This document shows positions 8,197 to 17,119 of a DNA stretch of 64,000 nt, one piece after another (within the stretch, counting starts at the first letter, position 1; the number at the start of each line of letters is the position of its first letter). Below the pieces are notes generated by a model. The model worked only from the letters and a program-made list of their open reading frames with translations, made no database searches and was not told where the DNA came from. The position numbers and the translations under genes are program-made. Source of the stretch: Oscillospiraceae bacterium (GTDB lineage: Bacteria; Bacillota; Clostridia; Oscillospirales; Ruminococcaceae); contig JAFZPP010000005.1 in the NCBI GenBank assembly GCA_017550285.1, positions 1-64,000 of the forward strand, written 5' to 3'.

Positions 8197-8610
8197 TCAG
8201 TGAATAAATGCCTGAATCATGTTGTAAACAACATGTGCATTCTCAGCCTTTCTGACATATCCGATCAGCGCCGGAACCAGAATCAACAGCATCAGTGCGC
8301 AGAGCACAATACCGATGATCATCATGATCAGCTGGAGCTTTGCATAGTTCTTTGCGGACGGGTCCTTGACCGTGCAGAGCATGACAATCACGCCGATGAT
8401 CGGGACATAGCTGCAAAGCAGAATCCAACCGATCCAGCCCTTGACAGAGGTCACTGGCTGTCCCATTTGCGTCGGGAGCGGCTGTGCATAGGACGGCTGT
8501 GTCTGCGGAACGCCCGCAGCGCCGTCTCTGACGACCTGCGTACCGCCGCAGTTCGGGCAGCTTGTATAGTAATCCGGCAACTCAGCGCCGCATGAAGTAC
8601 ATCTTGCCAT
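8197..8610 (-). CDS. Zinc-ribbon membrane protein (copy 1)
   Basis: 137 aa. The N-terminus is a zinc ribbon (CTSCGAELP, then CPNCGG: two CxxC knuckles), followed by a Pro/Gln-rich linker and two hydrophobic segments (about 60-80 and 95-120). The start MARC at 8610 is taken because AGGAGG is 8 nt upstream of it; an ATG two codons earlier is too close. It is a paralogue of the next gene upstream: both share the layout GWxGW...LC...P-IIG and the motif KDPSAKN-AK between membrane segments. Function unknown. Confidence 0.75.
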   Translation of the reverse strand: MARCTSCGAELPDYYTSCPNCGGTQVVRDGAAGVPQTQPSYAQPLPTQMGQPVTSVKGWIGWILLCSYVPIIGVIVMLCTVKDPSAKNYAKLQLIMMIIGIVLCALMLLILVPALIGYVRKAENAHVVYNMIQAFIH

Positions 8611-8657
8611 TATCATATCCTCCTAAATTGTGTCAGTTATCAAACGAAAACAATCTC

Positions 8658-9020
8658 TTACATATTCTCGACAACGCTTTGCAGAACCGTGCGGAGTGTG
8701 GTGCTGCAAAGTGCGCTGAGAACAAAGGTGACTGCCTGCACGATGATCATTGCCTTTGCAAAATTCTTTGCCGAGGGGTCCTTTGCGGAGCTCATCATGA
8801 TGAGTGCGCCGATGATCGGCAGAATACCGCAGAGCAGTGACCAGCCGAACCAGCCGCCTGCTGTCGTGACCGGTGCTGCCTGATAAGCGGGCGGAACATA
8901 GCCGTTTGTGCCGCCGGAATAAACAGGCTGCGGAGCCGCAGCGGGCAGGATTGTGCCGCAGTTCGGGCATTGTGTGAAGTGGTCAGCATTTTGTGTGCCG
9001 CAGTTTGGACAAAGTTTCAT
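8658..9020 (-). CDS. Zinc-ribbon membrane protein (copy 2)
   Basis: 120 aa with GGGAGG before the ATG. A zinc ribbon (CPNCGTQN, then CPNCGT) leads through a Pro/Tyr/Ala linker to two membrane segments around the KDPSAKNFAKA loop. It is the first gene of a two-gene operon with its paralogue at 8197-8610 (47-bp gap), which suggests a tandem duplication. Zinc-ribbon/membrane proteins of this size are common and uncharacterised in Ruminococcus. Confidence 0.75.
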   Translation of the reverse strand: MKLCPNCGTQNADHFTQCPNCGTILPAAAPQPVYSGGTNGYVPPAYQAAPVTTAGGWFGWSLLCGILPIIGALIMMSSAKDPSAKNFAKAMIIVQAVTFVLSALCSTTLRTVLQSVVENM

Positions 9021-9103
9021 TCAATTTACCTCCCTAATGTCAGCGCCGGAAGCGCTCCGGCAGAGCGAACGGTCCGGAGCCGCGGGCTGAGACCGTTGCA
9101 GAT

Positions 9104-9133
9104 ATTATACCATATATTGGCAAAAAAAGTCAA
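9104..9133 (-). promoter_or_regulatory. Promoter of the zinc-ribbon pair
   Basis: Read on the minus strand: TTGACT, 18 nt, TATAAT, 84 bp upstream of the ATG at 9020. Confidence 0.65.
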
Positions 9134-9252
9134 GATTTGCATAATAAACACTTTTACCGAAAATTATACGCCCTGCTTGTGCATTCCGTATAGTCCTGTT
9201 CCGCGCGGCTGCGTGAAAATTTCGTGAGAAACCAAAAAATCGTAAAAGGGTA

Positions 9253-9281
9253 TGGACATTTGCTTCAAAATCATGTATAAT
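9253..9281 (+). promoter_or_regulatory. Promoter of the repeat lipoprotein
   Basis: TGGACA, 17 nt, TATAAT, 60 bp before the ATG at 9341. Confidence 0.65.
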
Positions 9282-9340
9282 AGCAATGTATCGGATTTTA
9301 TCCAATCGACTTCACATTTTTAAGGAGGCTCTTTTAACCC

Positions 9341-10885
9341 ATGAATCTGTTGAAAAAAGCAGGAGCGATCCTGCTTGCGGCATGTACGGCTGCAAGTATG
9401 GCTTCCTGCGGCGAAAATACGGCAAACGCCATGACCGTCAGCGATTATGACGTCCGTGCCGGTATTTATCTTTATTATGCAACCAGCGCCTACGGTGAAG
9501 CCGTAGAAACGCTCCGCAAGGGCGGCGAGACCTTTGAGAATGCCGAGACCTCCGCGGATTACAAGAAGATTCTGGACAAGGCGGATATCGACGGTACGAC
9601 CGCAGAGGAATGGATCCAGAACAAGGCGGAGAAATACTGCAAGACCTTTGTCGCAGTCGAGAAAGAATTTGAGGCGCTCGGTCTGACGCTTCCGGGCGAG
9701 AAGCTCGCAGCGGCGGATGCCAATGCAGCATCCAGCATGAATTATTACGGCGACTTCTTCACGAGCACAGGCATCGGTGAGGAGACCGTCAAGGCGATTG
9801 TGCTCAATTCCTACAAGCAGGATGCAATCTGGGAGGCATATTACGGCGAGGGCGGCTCTGAGAATATTCAGACCGAGGAGCTCTACGATCACTACGCAAA
9901 GAATAATCTGCGTGCAAAGTATATCGAGATGCCGCTCAAGGACGGCGAGGGCAATCTGCTCAAGGCGGACGGCAAGAAGAAGATTGAGGAGATGGCAAAC
10001 GATTACCTCAAGCGCCTTGATAAGAAGAAGGGCAATGCGACCGATCTGCTGAACGAATTTAACTTCCTGATCGAGGAGCATAACAACTATGTGACCTCGC
10101 TCTCCGAGGCAGCCGTCACGACGACCGACGAGAACGGCAGCACGATCACCACCGCAACCACCGCAAAGCTGACGACCGATAAGGACGGCAACACCGCCGC
10201 AACCACCGACGATACCGAGGATGCGGATGCAGTCACCACGCCTGCGGATGAGGACAAGGACGCGGACGAAGACAAGGATGCAGACGAGGATAAGGATGCA
10301 GACGAGAACAAGGACGCAGACGGGGATAAGGACGCAGACGAGGACAAGGACGCAGACGAGAACAAGGATGCGGACGAAGAAGCGGAGAATACGACCGTAG
10401 CCACGACCGCTACCACCACCACGACTGAGACCACGACGACCACTGCTGCAACCTATAACTTCGAGAATGAGCACATTCTGGCTGTCAGCACCACGGCAAA
10501 GCAGGATGAGGAAACGAAGGATGAAACAACGACCGAGCCGAGCTATACGCCCTGCGAAAAGGTCTATAACTGGCTGGCAGATGAAAAGACCGCGATGCTC
10601 AAGCCGGAGCTGATCAAGGATGACGAGTGCTATTATATCGTGATCAAGCTGGATATTACAGAGCGTATGACCGACGATGATCTCTGGAATGAGAGCAGAA
10701 TCGAAAGCGTCCGTCATGAACTCTATGACGATACGTTCCTCAAGAAGCTCGAAAATATCGCAAACGATCTGCCGAGCACCAGAAATAACCGCGCATTCAA
10801 GCGCTATAAGGTTCTTGACATTGATTATCTCGGCTATCAGCAGGCGCTGATGCAGAGCTACTACGGTATGTACGGCGGCTATTGA
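9341..10885 (+). CDS. Lipoprotein with a (DADEDK)n acidic repeat and Thr-rich linker
   Basis: 514 aa. Signal peptide with lipobox MASC (Cys23). The N-terminal helical domain (25-250) and a C-terminal domain (about 395-500) resemble in layout the SurA/PrsA type of extracytoplasmic chaperone split around a middle domain, but no peptidyl-prolyl isomerase signature is seen, so this is a weak guess. Where the middle domain would be, residues about 250-370 form a spacer: Thr-rich, then about eight KDADED-like hexads (nucleotides 10246-10385), then a second Thr-rich run. The C-terminus is Tyr/Gly-rich (YYGMYGGY). Start ATG follows AAGGAGG. Confidence 0.75.
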   Translation: MNLLKKAGAILLAACTAASMASCGENTANAMTVSDYDVRAGIYLYYATSAYGEAVETLRKGGETFENAETSADYKKILDKADIDGTTAEEWIQNKAEKYCKTFVAVEKEFEALGLTLPGEKLAAADANAASSMNYYGDFFTSTGIGEETVKAIVLNSYKQDAIWEAYYGEGGSENIQTEELYDHYAKNNLRAKYIEMPLKDGEGNLLKADGKKKIEEMANDYLKRLDKKKGNATDLLNEFNFLIEEHNNYVTSLSEAAVTTTDENGSTITTATTAKLTTDKDGNTAATTDDTEDADAVTTPADEDKDADEDKDADEDKDADENKDADGDKDADEDKDADENKDADEEAENTTVATTATTTTTETTTTTAATYNFENEHILAVSTTAKQDEETKDETTTEPSYTPCEKVYNWLADEKTAMLKPELIKDDECYYIVIKLDITERMTDDDLWNESRIESVRHELYDDTFLKKLENIANDLPSTRNNRAFKRYKVLDIDYLGYQQALMQSYYGMYGGY

Positions 10886-10895
10886 TGTAAAATGA

Positions 10896-10934
10896 CAGCA
10901 GGAGCATGACAATTCATGTTCCTGCTGACTTTTT
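10896..10934 (+). terminator. Rho-independent terminator
   Basis: Stem CAGCAGGAGCATGA / TCATGTTCCTGCTG with a 4-nt loop and T5 tail after the repeat lipoprotein. Confidence 0.85.
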
Positions 10935-10983
10935 GGAAGCGAATGCGGAATATTTCAAATGAAACAAACGGGAGGATTGAAAC

Positions 10984-11658
10984 ATGTCTGATTATTCTGT
11001 ACACGAACCGATGCATGCACATCTGGAAATGAAGCTGGAGCGAACCGTCAAAGCCTTACAGGCAAACCGCATGGATGCCTGCTGGGTCAGAACGAAGGAG
11101 GAGGCGCTCGCAAAGGTCAGAGAGATGCTTCCGAAGGGCGCCGTGATTGCAAGCGGCGGCTCCATGACGCTCGATGAATGCGGCATCACCGCGCTGCTGC
11201 GTTCCGGCGATTACGATTATCTCGACAGAGCAGCCGTGAAGCCGGAGGACATCCCTGCGCTTTACCGCAAGAGCTTCGGTGCCGATTTCTATCTCATGAG
11301 CAGCAATGCCGTCACAGAGCAGGGCGAGCTCTATAATGTAGACGGCAACGGCAACCGTGTCGCCGCGCTGATTTACGGTCCGGATGCTGTGATCGTGGTC
11401 GCGGGCGCGAATAAGATCGTACCGGATATCCCCGCGGCAATCAAGCGCGTGCGATGTCTTGCGGCGCCGGTCAATGCAATGCGCCTGCATCAGGATACGC
11501 CCTGCACAAAGACCGGCATCTGCGCAGGCATCAAGGGAGAGCTTGCTGCGGGCTGCAAGGCGAATCAGCGTATCTGCTGTTCCTATGTTGTCTCCGGTTT
11601 CCAGCGGCAGCCCAAGCGAATCCGTGTGATTCTGGTCGCCGAAAACCTGGGATACTGA
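10984..11658 (+). CDS. LUD-domain protein (lactate utilisation LutC/YkgG family)
   Basis: 224 aa with GGGAGG before the ATG. The whole protein fits the LUD domain (formerly DUF162): N-terminal helix, an ASGGSMTLDECGI segment, a LMSSNAVTEQGELYNVDGNGNRV segment, and a VVAGANKIVPD segment. Family members are linked with lactate oxidation (LutABC) or act alone with unknown redox substrates; here no lutA or lutB homologue is adjacent. Cys residues cluster in the C-terminal third (CTKTGICAG, CKANQRICC), a pattern that could hold a metal. It is monocistronic. Confidence 0.85.
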   Translation: MSDYSVHEPMHAHLEMKLERTVKALQANRMDACWVRTKEEALAKVREMLPKGAVIASGGSMTLDECGITALLRSGDYDYLDRAAVKPEDIPALYRKSFGADFYLMSSNAVTEQGELYNVDGNGNRVAALIYGPDAVIVVAGANKIVPDIPAAIKRVRCLAAPVNAMRLHQDTPCTKTGICAGIKGELAAGCKANQRICCSYVVSGFQRQPKRIRVILVAENLGY

Positions 11659-11690
11659 TAATTACGCATCTCCGGACAAACCGGCAGCGT

Positions 11691-11729
11691 ACCTGTTCCG
11701 CGGAAGAACTGCGGGGCAGGTCGCTTTTT
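11691..11729 (+). terminator. Rho-independent terminator
   Basis: Stem ACCTGTTCCGC / GCGGGGCAGGT (two G-T pairs) followed by CGCTTTTT. Confidence 0.65.
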
Positions 11730-11797
11730 CGCTTTGCGTTTTTGTACTTTGTGTAATATGCTGTAGGTTTGCTTGGAAAATTCGTGAAAATAGCGGC

Positions 11798-11826
11798 TTG
11801 TAAAATTGTACAAGTTGTGCTATAAT
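11798..11826 (+). promoter_or_regulatory. Promoter of cellobiose phosphorylase
   Basis: TTGTAA, 17 nt, TATAAT. The spacer contains the perfect palindrome TTGTACAA (11806-11813), a possible operator. Confidence 0.6.
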
Positions 11827-11899
11827 ATTGTATATCTGCGCAATTATTGCGCGGTATCGCAAAATATGAGTGCAATTCTGCAAAAAGGAGCGTAACACA

Positions 11900-14362
11900 A
11901 TGAAGTCATTTGGTCATTTTGATGATGTGCGCAAGGAGTATGTCATTCAGTCTCCTCAGACGCCTTATCCGTGGATCAATTACCTCGGAACGCAGGCATT
12001 TTTCTCGCTGATCTCCAATACCGCCGGAGGCTACAGCTTCTATAAGGATGCCCGTCTGCGCCGCATTACCCGCTACCGTTACAACAATGTCCCGATCGAC
12101 ATGGGCGGCAGATATTTCTATATCTCCGATAACGGTACTGTCTGGAATCCGGGCTGGTCGCCGGTCAAGACTGCACTTGATTTCTATGAGTGCCGTCACG
12201 GTATGGGCTATACCGTGATCACCGGTAAGAAAAATGACCTCAAGGCAGAGGCAACCTTCTTTGTTCCGCAGAATTATGACGGCGAAGTGCAGCAGCTCGT
12301 TCTGACCAATGAGGGCAGCACGGCAAAGAGCTTCAAGCTGTTCTCCTTTGCAGAATGGTGTCTCTGGGATGCGCAGGATGACTGCACGAACTTCCAGAGA
12401 AACTTCTCGACCGGTCGTGTTGAGGTCGAGGGCTCGACGATCTATCACAAGACCGAGTACCGCGACAGACGCGATCACTTCGCATTCTATACCGTCAATG
12501 ATACCATCGACGGCTATGATACCGACCGTGATGCGTTCATCGGTCTCTATAACGGCTTCGGCGATCCGCAGGCTGTTGCAAACGGCAAGGCTTCCAATTC
12601 CTTTGCAGACGGCTGGTCCCCGATTGCTTCCCACTACAAGGAGATTACCCTCAAGCCGGGCGAGAGCAAGACGCTTGTCTTCATCCTCGGTTATGTCGAG
12701 ATGCCGGCTGACAAGAAATTTGAGGCGGACGGTGTCACGATCAACAAGGAAAAGGCACATGCAATGATCGAGAAGTACAATACGCCTGAAAAGGTCGCTG
12801 CCGGTCTTGCAGAGCTGAAAGCCACATGGGATAAGCTCCTCGGCATCTTCAATGTCAATACCTCGGATGACAAGGTCAACCGTATGGTCAATATCTGGAA
12901 CCAGTATCAGTGCATGGTTACCTTCAACCTCTCCCGCTCCGCATCCTACTTCGAGAGCGGCATCGGCAGAGGCATGGGCTTCCGTGACTCCAATCAGGAT
13001 ATCCTCGGCTTCGTGCACCAGATTCCGGACAGAGCAAGAGAGCGCCTGATTGATCTCGCTTCCACGCAGCTCGAGGACGGCGGATGTTATCACCAGTATC
13101 AGCCGCTCACCAAGAAGGGCAATTCCGATATCGGCGGCGACTTCTCTGATGATCCGCTGTGGATGATCCTTTCCGTCGGCGCATATATCAAGGAATCCGG
13201 AGACTGGGGCATTCTGGATCAGCTCGTTCCGTATGACAACGACGAATCCAAGGCAAAGCCGATGCTGCATCACCTCGATGTCTCCTTCTATCACATCGTC
13301 AACAATCTCGGTCCGCACGGACTGCCGCTCGCTATGCGCGCAGACTGGAACGACTGTCTCAATCTCTCCTGCTATTCCGATAAGCCGGGCGAGAGCTTCC
13401 AGACCTATACGAACCCGAAGTTCGCTGCTGAGGGCGGCTACTCCAAGGTTGCGGAGTCTGTCATGGTCGCAGCACTGTTCACCTATGCAGGTCCGACCTA
13501 TGTCGGTATTCTGAAGCATCTGGGCAAGGACGCTGAGGCTGCAAAGGCACAGGCTGAGATCGACAAGATGAAGGAAAATGTCATGAAGTCCGCATTCGAC
13601 GGCGAATGGTTCCTCCGTGCATACGATTCGACCGGTGCAAAGGTCGGCTCCAAGGAGTGCGAGGAAGGCAAAATCTTCATCGAGCCGCAGGGCTTCGCTG
13701 TCATGTCCGAGATCGGCAAGGATCAGGGCGCCGATATCAAGACGCTCGATTCGATTGACAAGTACCTCAATACGAAGTACGGTCTTGTGCTGAACAATCC
13801 GGCATTCTCCAAGTACTACATCCAGTACGGCGAGATCTCGACCTATCCGGGCGGCTACAAGGAGAACGCAGGTATCTTCACGCACAACAATGCATGGATT
13901 ATCTGTGCAGAGGCATATGCAGGCAGAGGCGACAAGGCATTTGAATACTACAGCAAGATCGCGCCGGCATTCAATGAGGACATCTCCGATCTGCACAAGA
14001 CCGAGCCGTATGTTTACGGTCAGATGATCGCAGGTAAGGATGCAAGCAGATTCGGCGAGGGCAAGAATTCGTGGCTGACCGGTACGGCAGCATGGAACTT
14101 CGTCGCAATTTCGCAGTATATCCTCGGTATCTCCGCAGACTTCGACGGTCTGAAGGTTGACCCGTCCATTCCGAAGGCATGGGACGGCTTCACCGCAACC
14201 AGAAAGTTCCGCGGCGCAACCTACAATATCACTGTCAAGAATCCGGATCATGTCTCCAAGGGCATCAAGTCCCTGACCGTTGACGGCAAGGCTGTCGAGG
14301 GCAATGTGGTTCCGGTCTTCTCCGACGGCGGCGACCACGAGGTTATCGCTGTTCTGGGATAA
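11900..14362 (+). CDS. Cellobiose phosphorylase (GH94)
   Basis: 820 aa, typical length. It splits cellobiose with phosphate into alpha-glucose 1-phosphate and glucose in the cytosol, saving ATP for a cellulolytic cell. No signal peptide is present. The N-terminal beta-sandwich begins [16 protein letters not shown] and PWINYLG; the catalytic (alpha/alpha)6 barrel contains [10 protein letters not shown], with the general acid Asp expected in the DWND motif (Asp482). Start at 11900 follows AAAGGAG. Codon choice is strongly biased (GGC, AAG, CTC), as for a highly expressed gene. Cellodextrin phosphorylase is less likely because the N-terminus matches ruminococcal cellobiose phosphorylases. It feeds on products of cellulases such as the dockerin enzymes in this window. 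Confidence 0.93.
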   Translation: MKSFGHFDDVRKEYVIQSPQTPYPWINYLGTQAFFSLISNTAGGYSFYKDARLRRITRYRYNNVPIDMGGRYFYISDNGTVWNPGWSPVKTALDFYECRHGMGYTVITGKKNDLKAEATFFVPQNYDGEVQQLVLTNEGSTAKSFKLFSFAEWCLWDAQDDCTNFQRNFSTGRVEVEGSTIYHKTEYRDRRDHFAFYTVNDTIDGYDTDRDAFIGLYNGFGDPQAVANGKASNSFADGWSPIASHYKEITLKPGESKTLVFILGYVEMPADKKFEADGVTINKEKAHAMIEKYNTPEKVAAGLAELKATWDKLLGIFNVNTSDDKVNRMVNIWNQYQCMVTFNLSRSASYFESGIGRGMGFRDSNQDILGFVHQIPDRARERLIDLASTQLEDGGCYHQYQPLTKKGNSDIGGDFSDDPLWMILSVGAYIKESGDWGILDQLVPYDNDESKAKPMLHHLDVSFYHIVNNLGPHGLPLAMRADWNDCLNLSCYSDKPGESFQTYTNPKFAAEGGYSKVAESVMVAALFTYAGPTYVGILKHLGKDAEAAKAQAEIDKMKENVMKSAFDGEWFLRAYDSTGAKVGSKECEEGKIFIEPQGFAVMSEIGKDQGADIKTLDSIDKYLNTKYGLVLNNPAFSKYYIQYGEISTYPGGYKENAGIFTHNNAWIICAEAYAGRGDKAFEYYSKIAPAFNEDISDLHKTEPYVYGQMIAGKDASRFGEGKNSWLTGTAAWNFVAISQYILGISADFDGLKVDPSIPKAWDGFTATRKFRGATYNITVKNPDHVSKGIKSLTVDGKAVEGNVVPVFSDGGDHEVIAVLG

Positions 14363-14391
14363 GCAGACAGCGTGCATATGAAAGCAGCAAG

Positions 14392-14436
14392 AAAGCCGCT
14401 CCAATCAGCGTATTGCCTGATTGGAGCGGCTTTTTC
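14392..14436. terminator. Bidirectional terminator
   Basis: A 17-bp stem AAAGCCGCTCCAATCAG / CTGATTGGAGCGGCTTT with T tail on the plus strand and A run on the other side, between convergent genes. Confidence 0.9.
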
Positions 14437-14443
14437 GTATCTT

Positions 14444-15424
14444 TTATTGCTTTGACTGATCCGTCGAAGTCAGTGCGATGACCTTCTCGCGCAGAGCGTC
14501 AGTCGGGCGTGCCGCGGTCTGCTTCATCAGCGCCGGAATATCCGGATGCGCGGCGATTGCGGTCTGCGTGCCTCCTGCGCTGTTCTGCATGATCTTTCCT
14601 GTCCTGCGCCGGTGCAGCAGCAGTGCGGTGCATCCGCCGAGCAGCAGGATGCCTGCGCACAGAACCGGCAGCAGCGGGCGGTGATGCGGCTCCTCGGATT
14701 CCATGCCGACCGTGCCGAGCCCGGGCGATATGCCGGCGGGCAGATCAAGTCCGTCGCCTGCATCGAGCATCTGTTCCTCCTCCGCGGCAGGGACATCTTC
14801 ATCGGTTTCCTCGATTGTCACTGCGTCGGTGTCCGGCTCCCCACCGATATCAAGCTGCGGCGTATCGGTGACGTCCCCCTCCTGCGGGACGGCTTCGATC
14901 GGAACGACAGCTTTGGTCGGCGAGACGCCTTCACACTCGTAAAACTGCACTGCATCGCCGTATTTTTCCTTGCATTTCGCCATGAATGCCTCCAGCTCCG
15001 GTGAGGGATTTTCAATATCCGCACCGATCTTGACGCAGTTTTCGTTTTCGTGAATGCCCCAGGTATAGACATCCTCAGCGCCGTATTTTTCCCGCTCATC
15101 GCTCAGGCTGCCGTAGATTTCATGCAGCAGCTCATAGGAATAATCCTGCACGAGAAAGCTGACGCTGTCCTTGTCTTCGATCTGCGCGAGAATATCCGCC
15201 TTGAGCTGCTCGACATCCGCATCCGCCGCAATGCCGATGACCAGCTTATCAAGACTGCCGGTTTCCGACCAGACGCCGGTCACGCCCTCCGGATACGGAT
15301 AGCCGCCGCCCCAGCCGACCGAGTACAGCGCATATGCATTCTTATAAACCGTGACTGCCTCTGCCGTCACGCAGGGCAGCAGCAGCGACAGCGTCATGCA
15401 GAGTATCATAATCCACCGTTTCAT
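14444..15424 (-). CDS. Membrane-anchored extracytoplasmic protein paired with an ECF sigma factor
   Basis: 326 aa. N-terminal signal peptide (cut near TAEA, residue 22), an extracytoplasmic region with a Tyr/Gly-rich start and an alpha/beta domain (about 55-165), an acidic Pro/Glu linker (195-245), one membrane helix (about 262-282, LLPVLCAGILLLGGCTALLL), and a cytoplasmic tail. The ATG at 15424 overlaps the stop of the upstream sigma gene (ATGA), so the two are translationally coupled. It is not a recognisable zinc anti-sigma factor, but the topology suits a partner that senses the envelope. Confidence 0.65.
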   Translation of the reverse strand: MKRWIMILCMTLSLLLPCVTAEAVTVYKNAYALYSVGWGGGYPYPEGVTGVWSETGSLDKLVIGIAADADVEQLKADILAQIEDKDSVSFLVQDYSYELLHEIYGSLSDEREKYGAEDVYTWGIHENENCVKIGADIENPSPELEAFMAKCKEKYGDAVQFYECEGVSPTKAVVPIEAVPQEGDVTDTPQLDIGGEPDTDAVTIEETDEDVPAAEEEQMLDAGDGLDLPAGISPGLGTVGMESEEPHHRPLLPVLCAGILLLGGCTALLLHRRRTGKIMQNSAGGTQTAIAAHPDIPALMKQTAARPTDALREKVIALTSTDQSKQ

Positions 15425-15933
15425 GATCGTTCTCCTTCCTCCAGCGCGGCACGCAGCTTTTTCAGCGCACGCCGCCAGCAACGGTATGCGGCAGGGAGTG
15501 AGCAGCGCATCGCCGCGGCGATTTCCGCAAAGGAGAGCCCCGCATCCGTGCGCAGCAGTACCGCAGTGCGTTCCTCCGCCGTCAGCGTCTCGAGCGCCTG
15601 CCGGAGTGCCGTCCGCAGCAGCAGATCGGGCTGCGCCGCCGGAACGGTCTCGGGCAGCGGCTCCGGTCCCTGCCTGCGAACCGCGTCAATCGCCAGATTC
15701 TGCGTCATGCGGAGAATCCATGCGCGCGGCTTTTTGACCGTTTCCTCCGGCGGCTTGCGCCAGATGCGCAGAAAAACCTCCTGCGTGATGTCCTCCGCCA
15801 GCTCACGGCTCTGTGTGATGCGGTACGCGACGGCATACACCTGTCTGCCGAGCAGGTCATAGAGCGCGGCGAAGGATTCCGCGTCGCCTGCGCGGATGCG
15901 CTGCATGATGCTTTGAAGCTCCGCTTGTTTCAT
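15421..15933 (-). CDS. ECF RNA polymerase sigma factor
   Basis: 170 aa. Region 2 includes FAALYDLLGRQVYAVAYRI and the conserved DITQEVFLRIWR; region 4 includes ALETLTAEERTAVLL and the helix-turn-helix LSFAEIAAAMRCSLPAAYR. A strong GGGAGGAG precedes the ATG. It would direct RNA polymerase to a small stress regulon, controlled by its coupled membrane partner at 14444. A CGTCTTATATA motif on the minus strand about 35 bp upstream could be an autoregulated -10. Confidence 0.9.
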   Translation of the reverse strand: MKQAELQSIMQRIRAGDAESFAALYDLLGRQVYAVAYRITQSRELAEDITQEVFLRIWRKPPEETVKKPRAWILRMTQNLAIDAVRRQGPEPLPETVPAAQPDLLLRTALRQALETLTAEERTAVLLRTDAGLSFAEIAAAMRCSLPAAYRCWRRALKKLRAALEEGERS

Positions 15934-16089
15934 CGGCGGCTCCTCCCTTCTGTTCAGAACGTTCTGTATATAAGACGGTTGACTGCCGGATTTCTTTCGG
16001 ATATACAGCGATCTTTGTTTATGTTGTATATCTGCAATGCGGAACGGTATGCCGCAGTTGTTGACTATTCCAAACCGGACGGAGAAATC

Positions 16090-16118
16090 TTGACAAGTAT
16101 ATCGAGGTGTGATATACT
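16090..16118 (+). promoter_or_regulatory. PadR-operon promoter with embedded operator
   Basis: TTGACA (16090-16095), 17 nt, TATACT (16113-16118). A perfect inverted repeat GTATATC n7 GATATAC (16097-16103, 16111-16117) fills the spacer and overlaps the -10. Two further TATATCGA/ATACATCGA copies follow at about 16133-16156. This is the expected arrangement for PadR autorepression. Confidence 0.7.
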
Positions 16119-16181
16119 TGCATTACAGTCCGATATATCGAAGCGCGATACATCGAACTGAGATAGATAGGAGTGATATAT

Positions 16182-16493
16182 ATGACAGAAAAGCTCCGGC
16201 GTGTGTATGTCCCGATGACCGAAACAGGATTCTATATCCTGTTCTGTCTGCGCGAGGAAATGCACGGCTACAGCATCGGACAGCGCGTGAAGGAAATGAC
16301 AGACGGCGCCGTAACGATCAGCGCAGGTACGATGTACGGTACGCTCTCCAAAATGGAAAAGGACGGTCTGATACAGTTCAGCCGCGAGGAGGAAAAGCGC
16401 AAGCTCTATCAGATTACGGTGCTCGGCGAGGAAATCCTTTCGCTGGAGATTGCACGCATCAAGAGGCTTTACAGGAACATCGGAGGTGTTTGA
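16182..16493 (+). CDS. PadR-family transcriptional repressor
   Basis: 103 aa, the short PadR form. Winged helix: TGFYILFCLREEMHGYSIGQ, then the characteristic ISAGTMYGTLSKMEKDGLI, and a C-terminal dimerisation helix. Start at 16182 is 8 nt from AGGAG (a GTG at 16173 lies inside that site). The operator-like repeat in its promoter suggests autoregulation of the operon with the DUF2812 genes, which is the usual PadR/DUF2812 pairing in Firmicutes. The inducing ligand is unknown. Confidence 0.9.
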   Translation: MTEKLRRVYVPMTETGFYILFCLREEMHGYSIGQRVKEMTDGAVTISAGTMYGTLSKMEKDGLIQFSREEEKRKLYQITVLGEEILSLEIARIKRLYRNIGGV

Positions 16494-16494
16494 C

Positions 16495-17079
16495 ATGACA
16501 AATGAGATTAAGCGTGTATTCGGTTATTTTACGATTGCTGACTGGGAGCGCGAGCAGAACTGGCTCACCGAAATGTCAGAACAGGGCTGGCGCTTCGTCA
16601 AAACGAACGGCTTTTTCTATACCTTTGAACGCTGCGTGCCGGAGCGGGTCGCCTATCGGCTGGATTACAGCGGACTGCGCAGAGGTGACCGCGGCGACTA
16701 TTACGCAATGTTCCGCGATTACGGCTGGGAATATTTGCAGGATATCAACGGCTTCAGCTACTTCCGCAAACCGGCGGACGGTGTTTCAAAAGAGGAGCTT
16801 GAACTTTTCAGCGACGGCGAATCCCGCATAAAAATGGTCAAAAAATTCCTCGTCGCAAAGATGCCGCTCATCTATCTGCTGTTTATCGCGCAGCTGCTCC
16901 TGAATTGGGATAACATCCGCAATGTGACGGAAAAGCTGCTGCACGGAGAATCGCTGCAATTTGGAGAGTGCGTCCTGCTTCTGGTATTGGCTTTTCTGGT
17001 TGTTTTTTTGATTTTCATTACCGTACAGTCTGCGAATGCATATCGCCGTGTTAAGAAGGAATACCAGAAACGCGCGTAA
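16495..17079 (+). CDS. DUF2812 membrane protein
   Basis: 194 aa; GGAGG upstream, starting 1 nt after the PadR stop. Residues 1-110 are one DUF2812 domain with signature elements EQGWRFVKTNGFFYTFERC, YRLDYSG, RDYGWEY and GFSYFRKPA; two membrane helices follow (about 125-142 and 160-182) with a basic C-terminus. DUF2812 proteins of PadR operons have no established biochemical role; a cytoplasmic sensing domain attached to the membrane is the simplest reading. Confidence 0.85.
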   Translation: MTNEIKRVFGYFTIADWEREQNWLTEMSEQGWRFVKTNGFFYTFERCVPERVAYRLDYSGLRRGDRGDYYAMFRDYGWEYLQDINGFSYFRKPADGVSKEELELFSDGESRIKMVKKFLVAKMPLIYLLFIAQLLLNWDNIRNVTEKLLHGESLQFGECVLLLVLAFLVVFLIFITVQSANAYRRVKKEYQKRA

Positions 17080-17119
17080 ATTCGTCTTTCCTGAATCAAT
17101 ACATCCGGAGGTGCCTGAT

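Noticed and set aside
10246-10385. Regular 18-bp repeats
   Set aside because: In-frame hexapeptide repeat inside a lipoprotein gene, not an array.
11906-14404. Very long open frame antisense to the cellobiose phosphorylase gene
   Set aside because: Shadow produced by strong codon bias of the real gene; no ribosome binding site, Cys/Ile/Arg-rich nonsense composition. The same holds opposite the GH74 and EF-G-like genes.
15955-15966. CAGAACGTTCTG as an SOS box
   Set aside because: The Firmicutes LexA site needs 4 nt between GAAC and GTTC; here they are adjacent.
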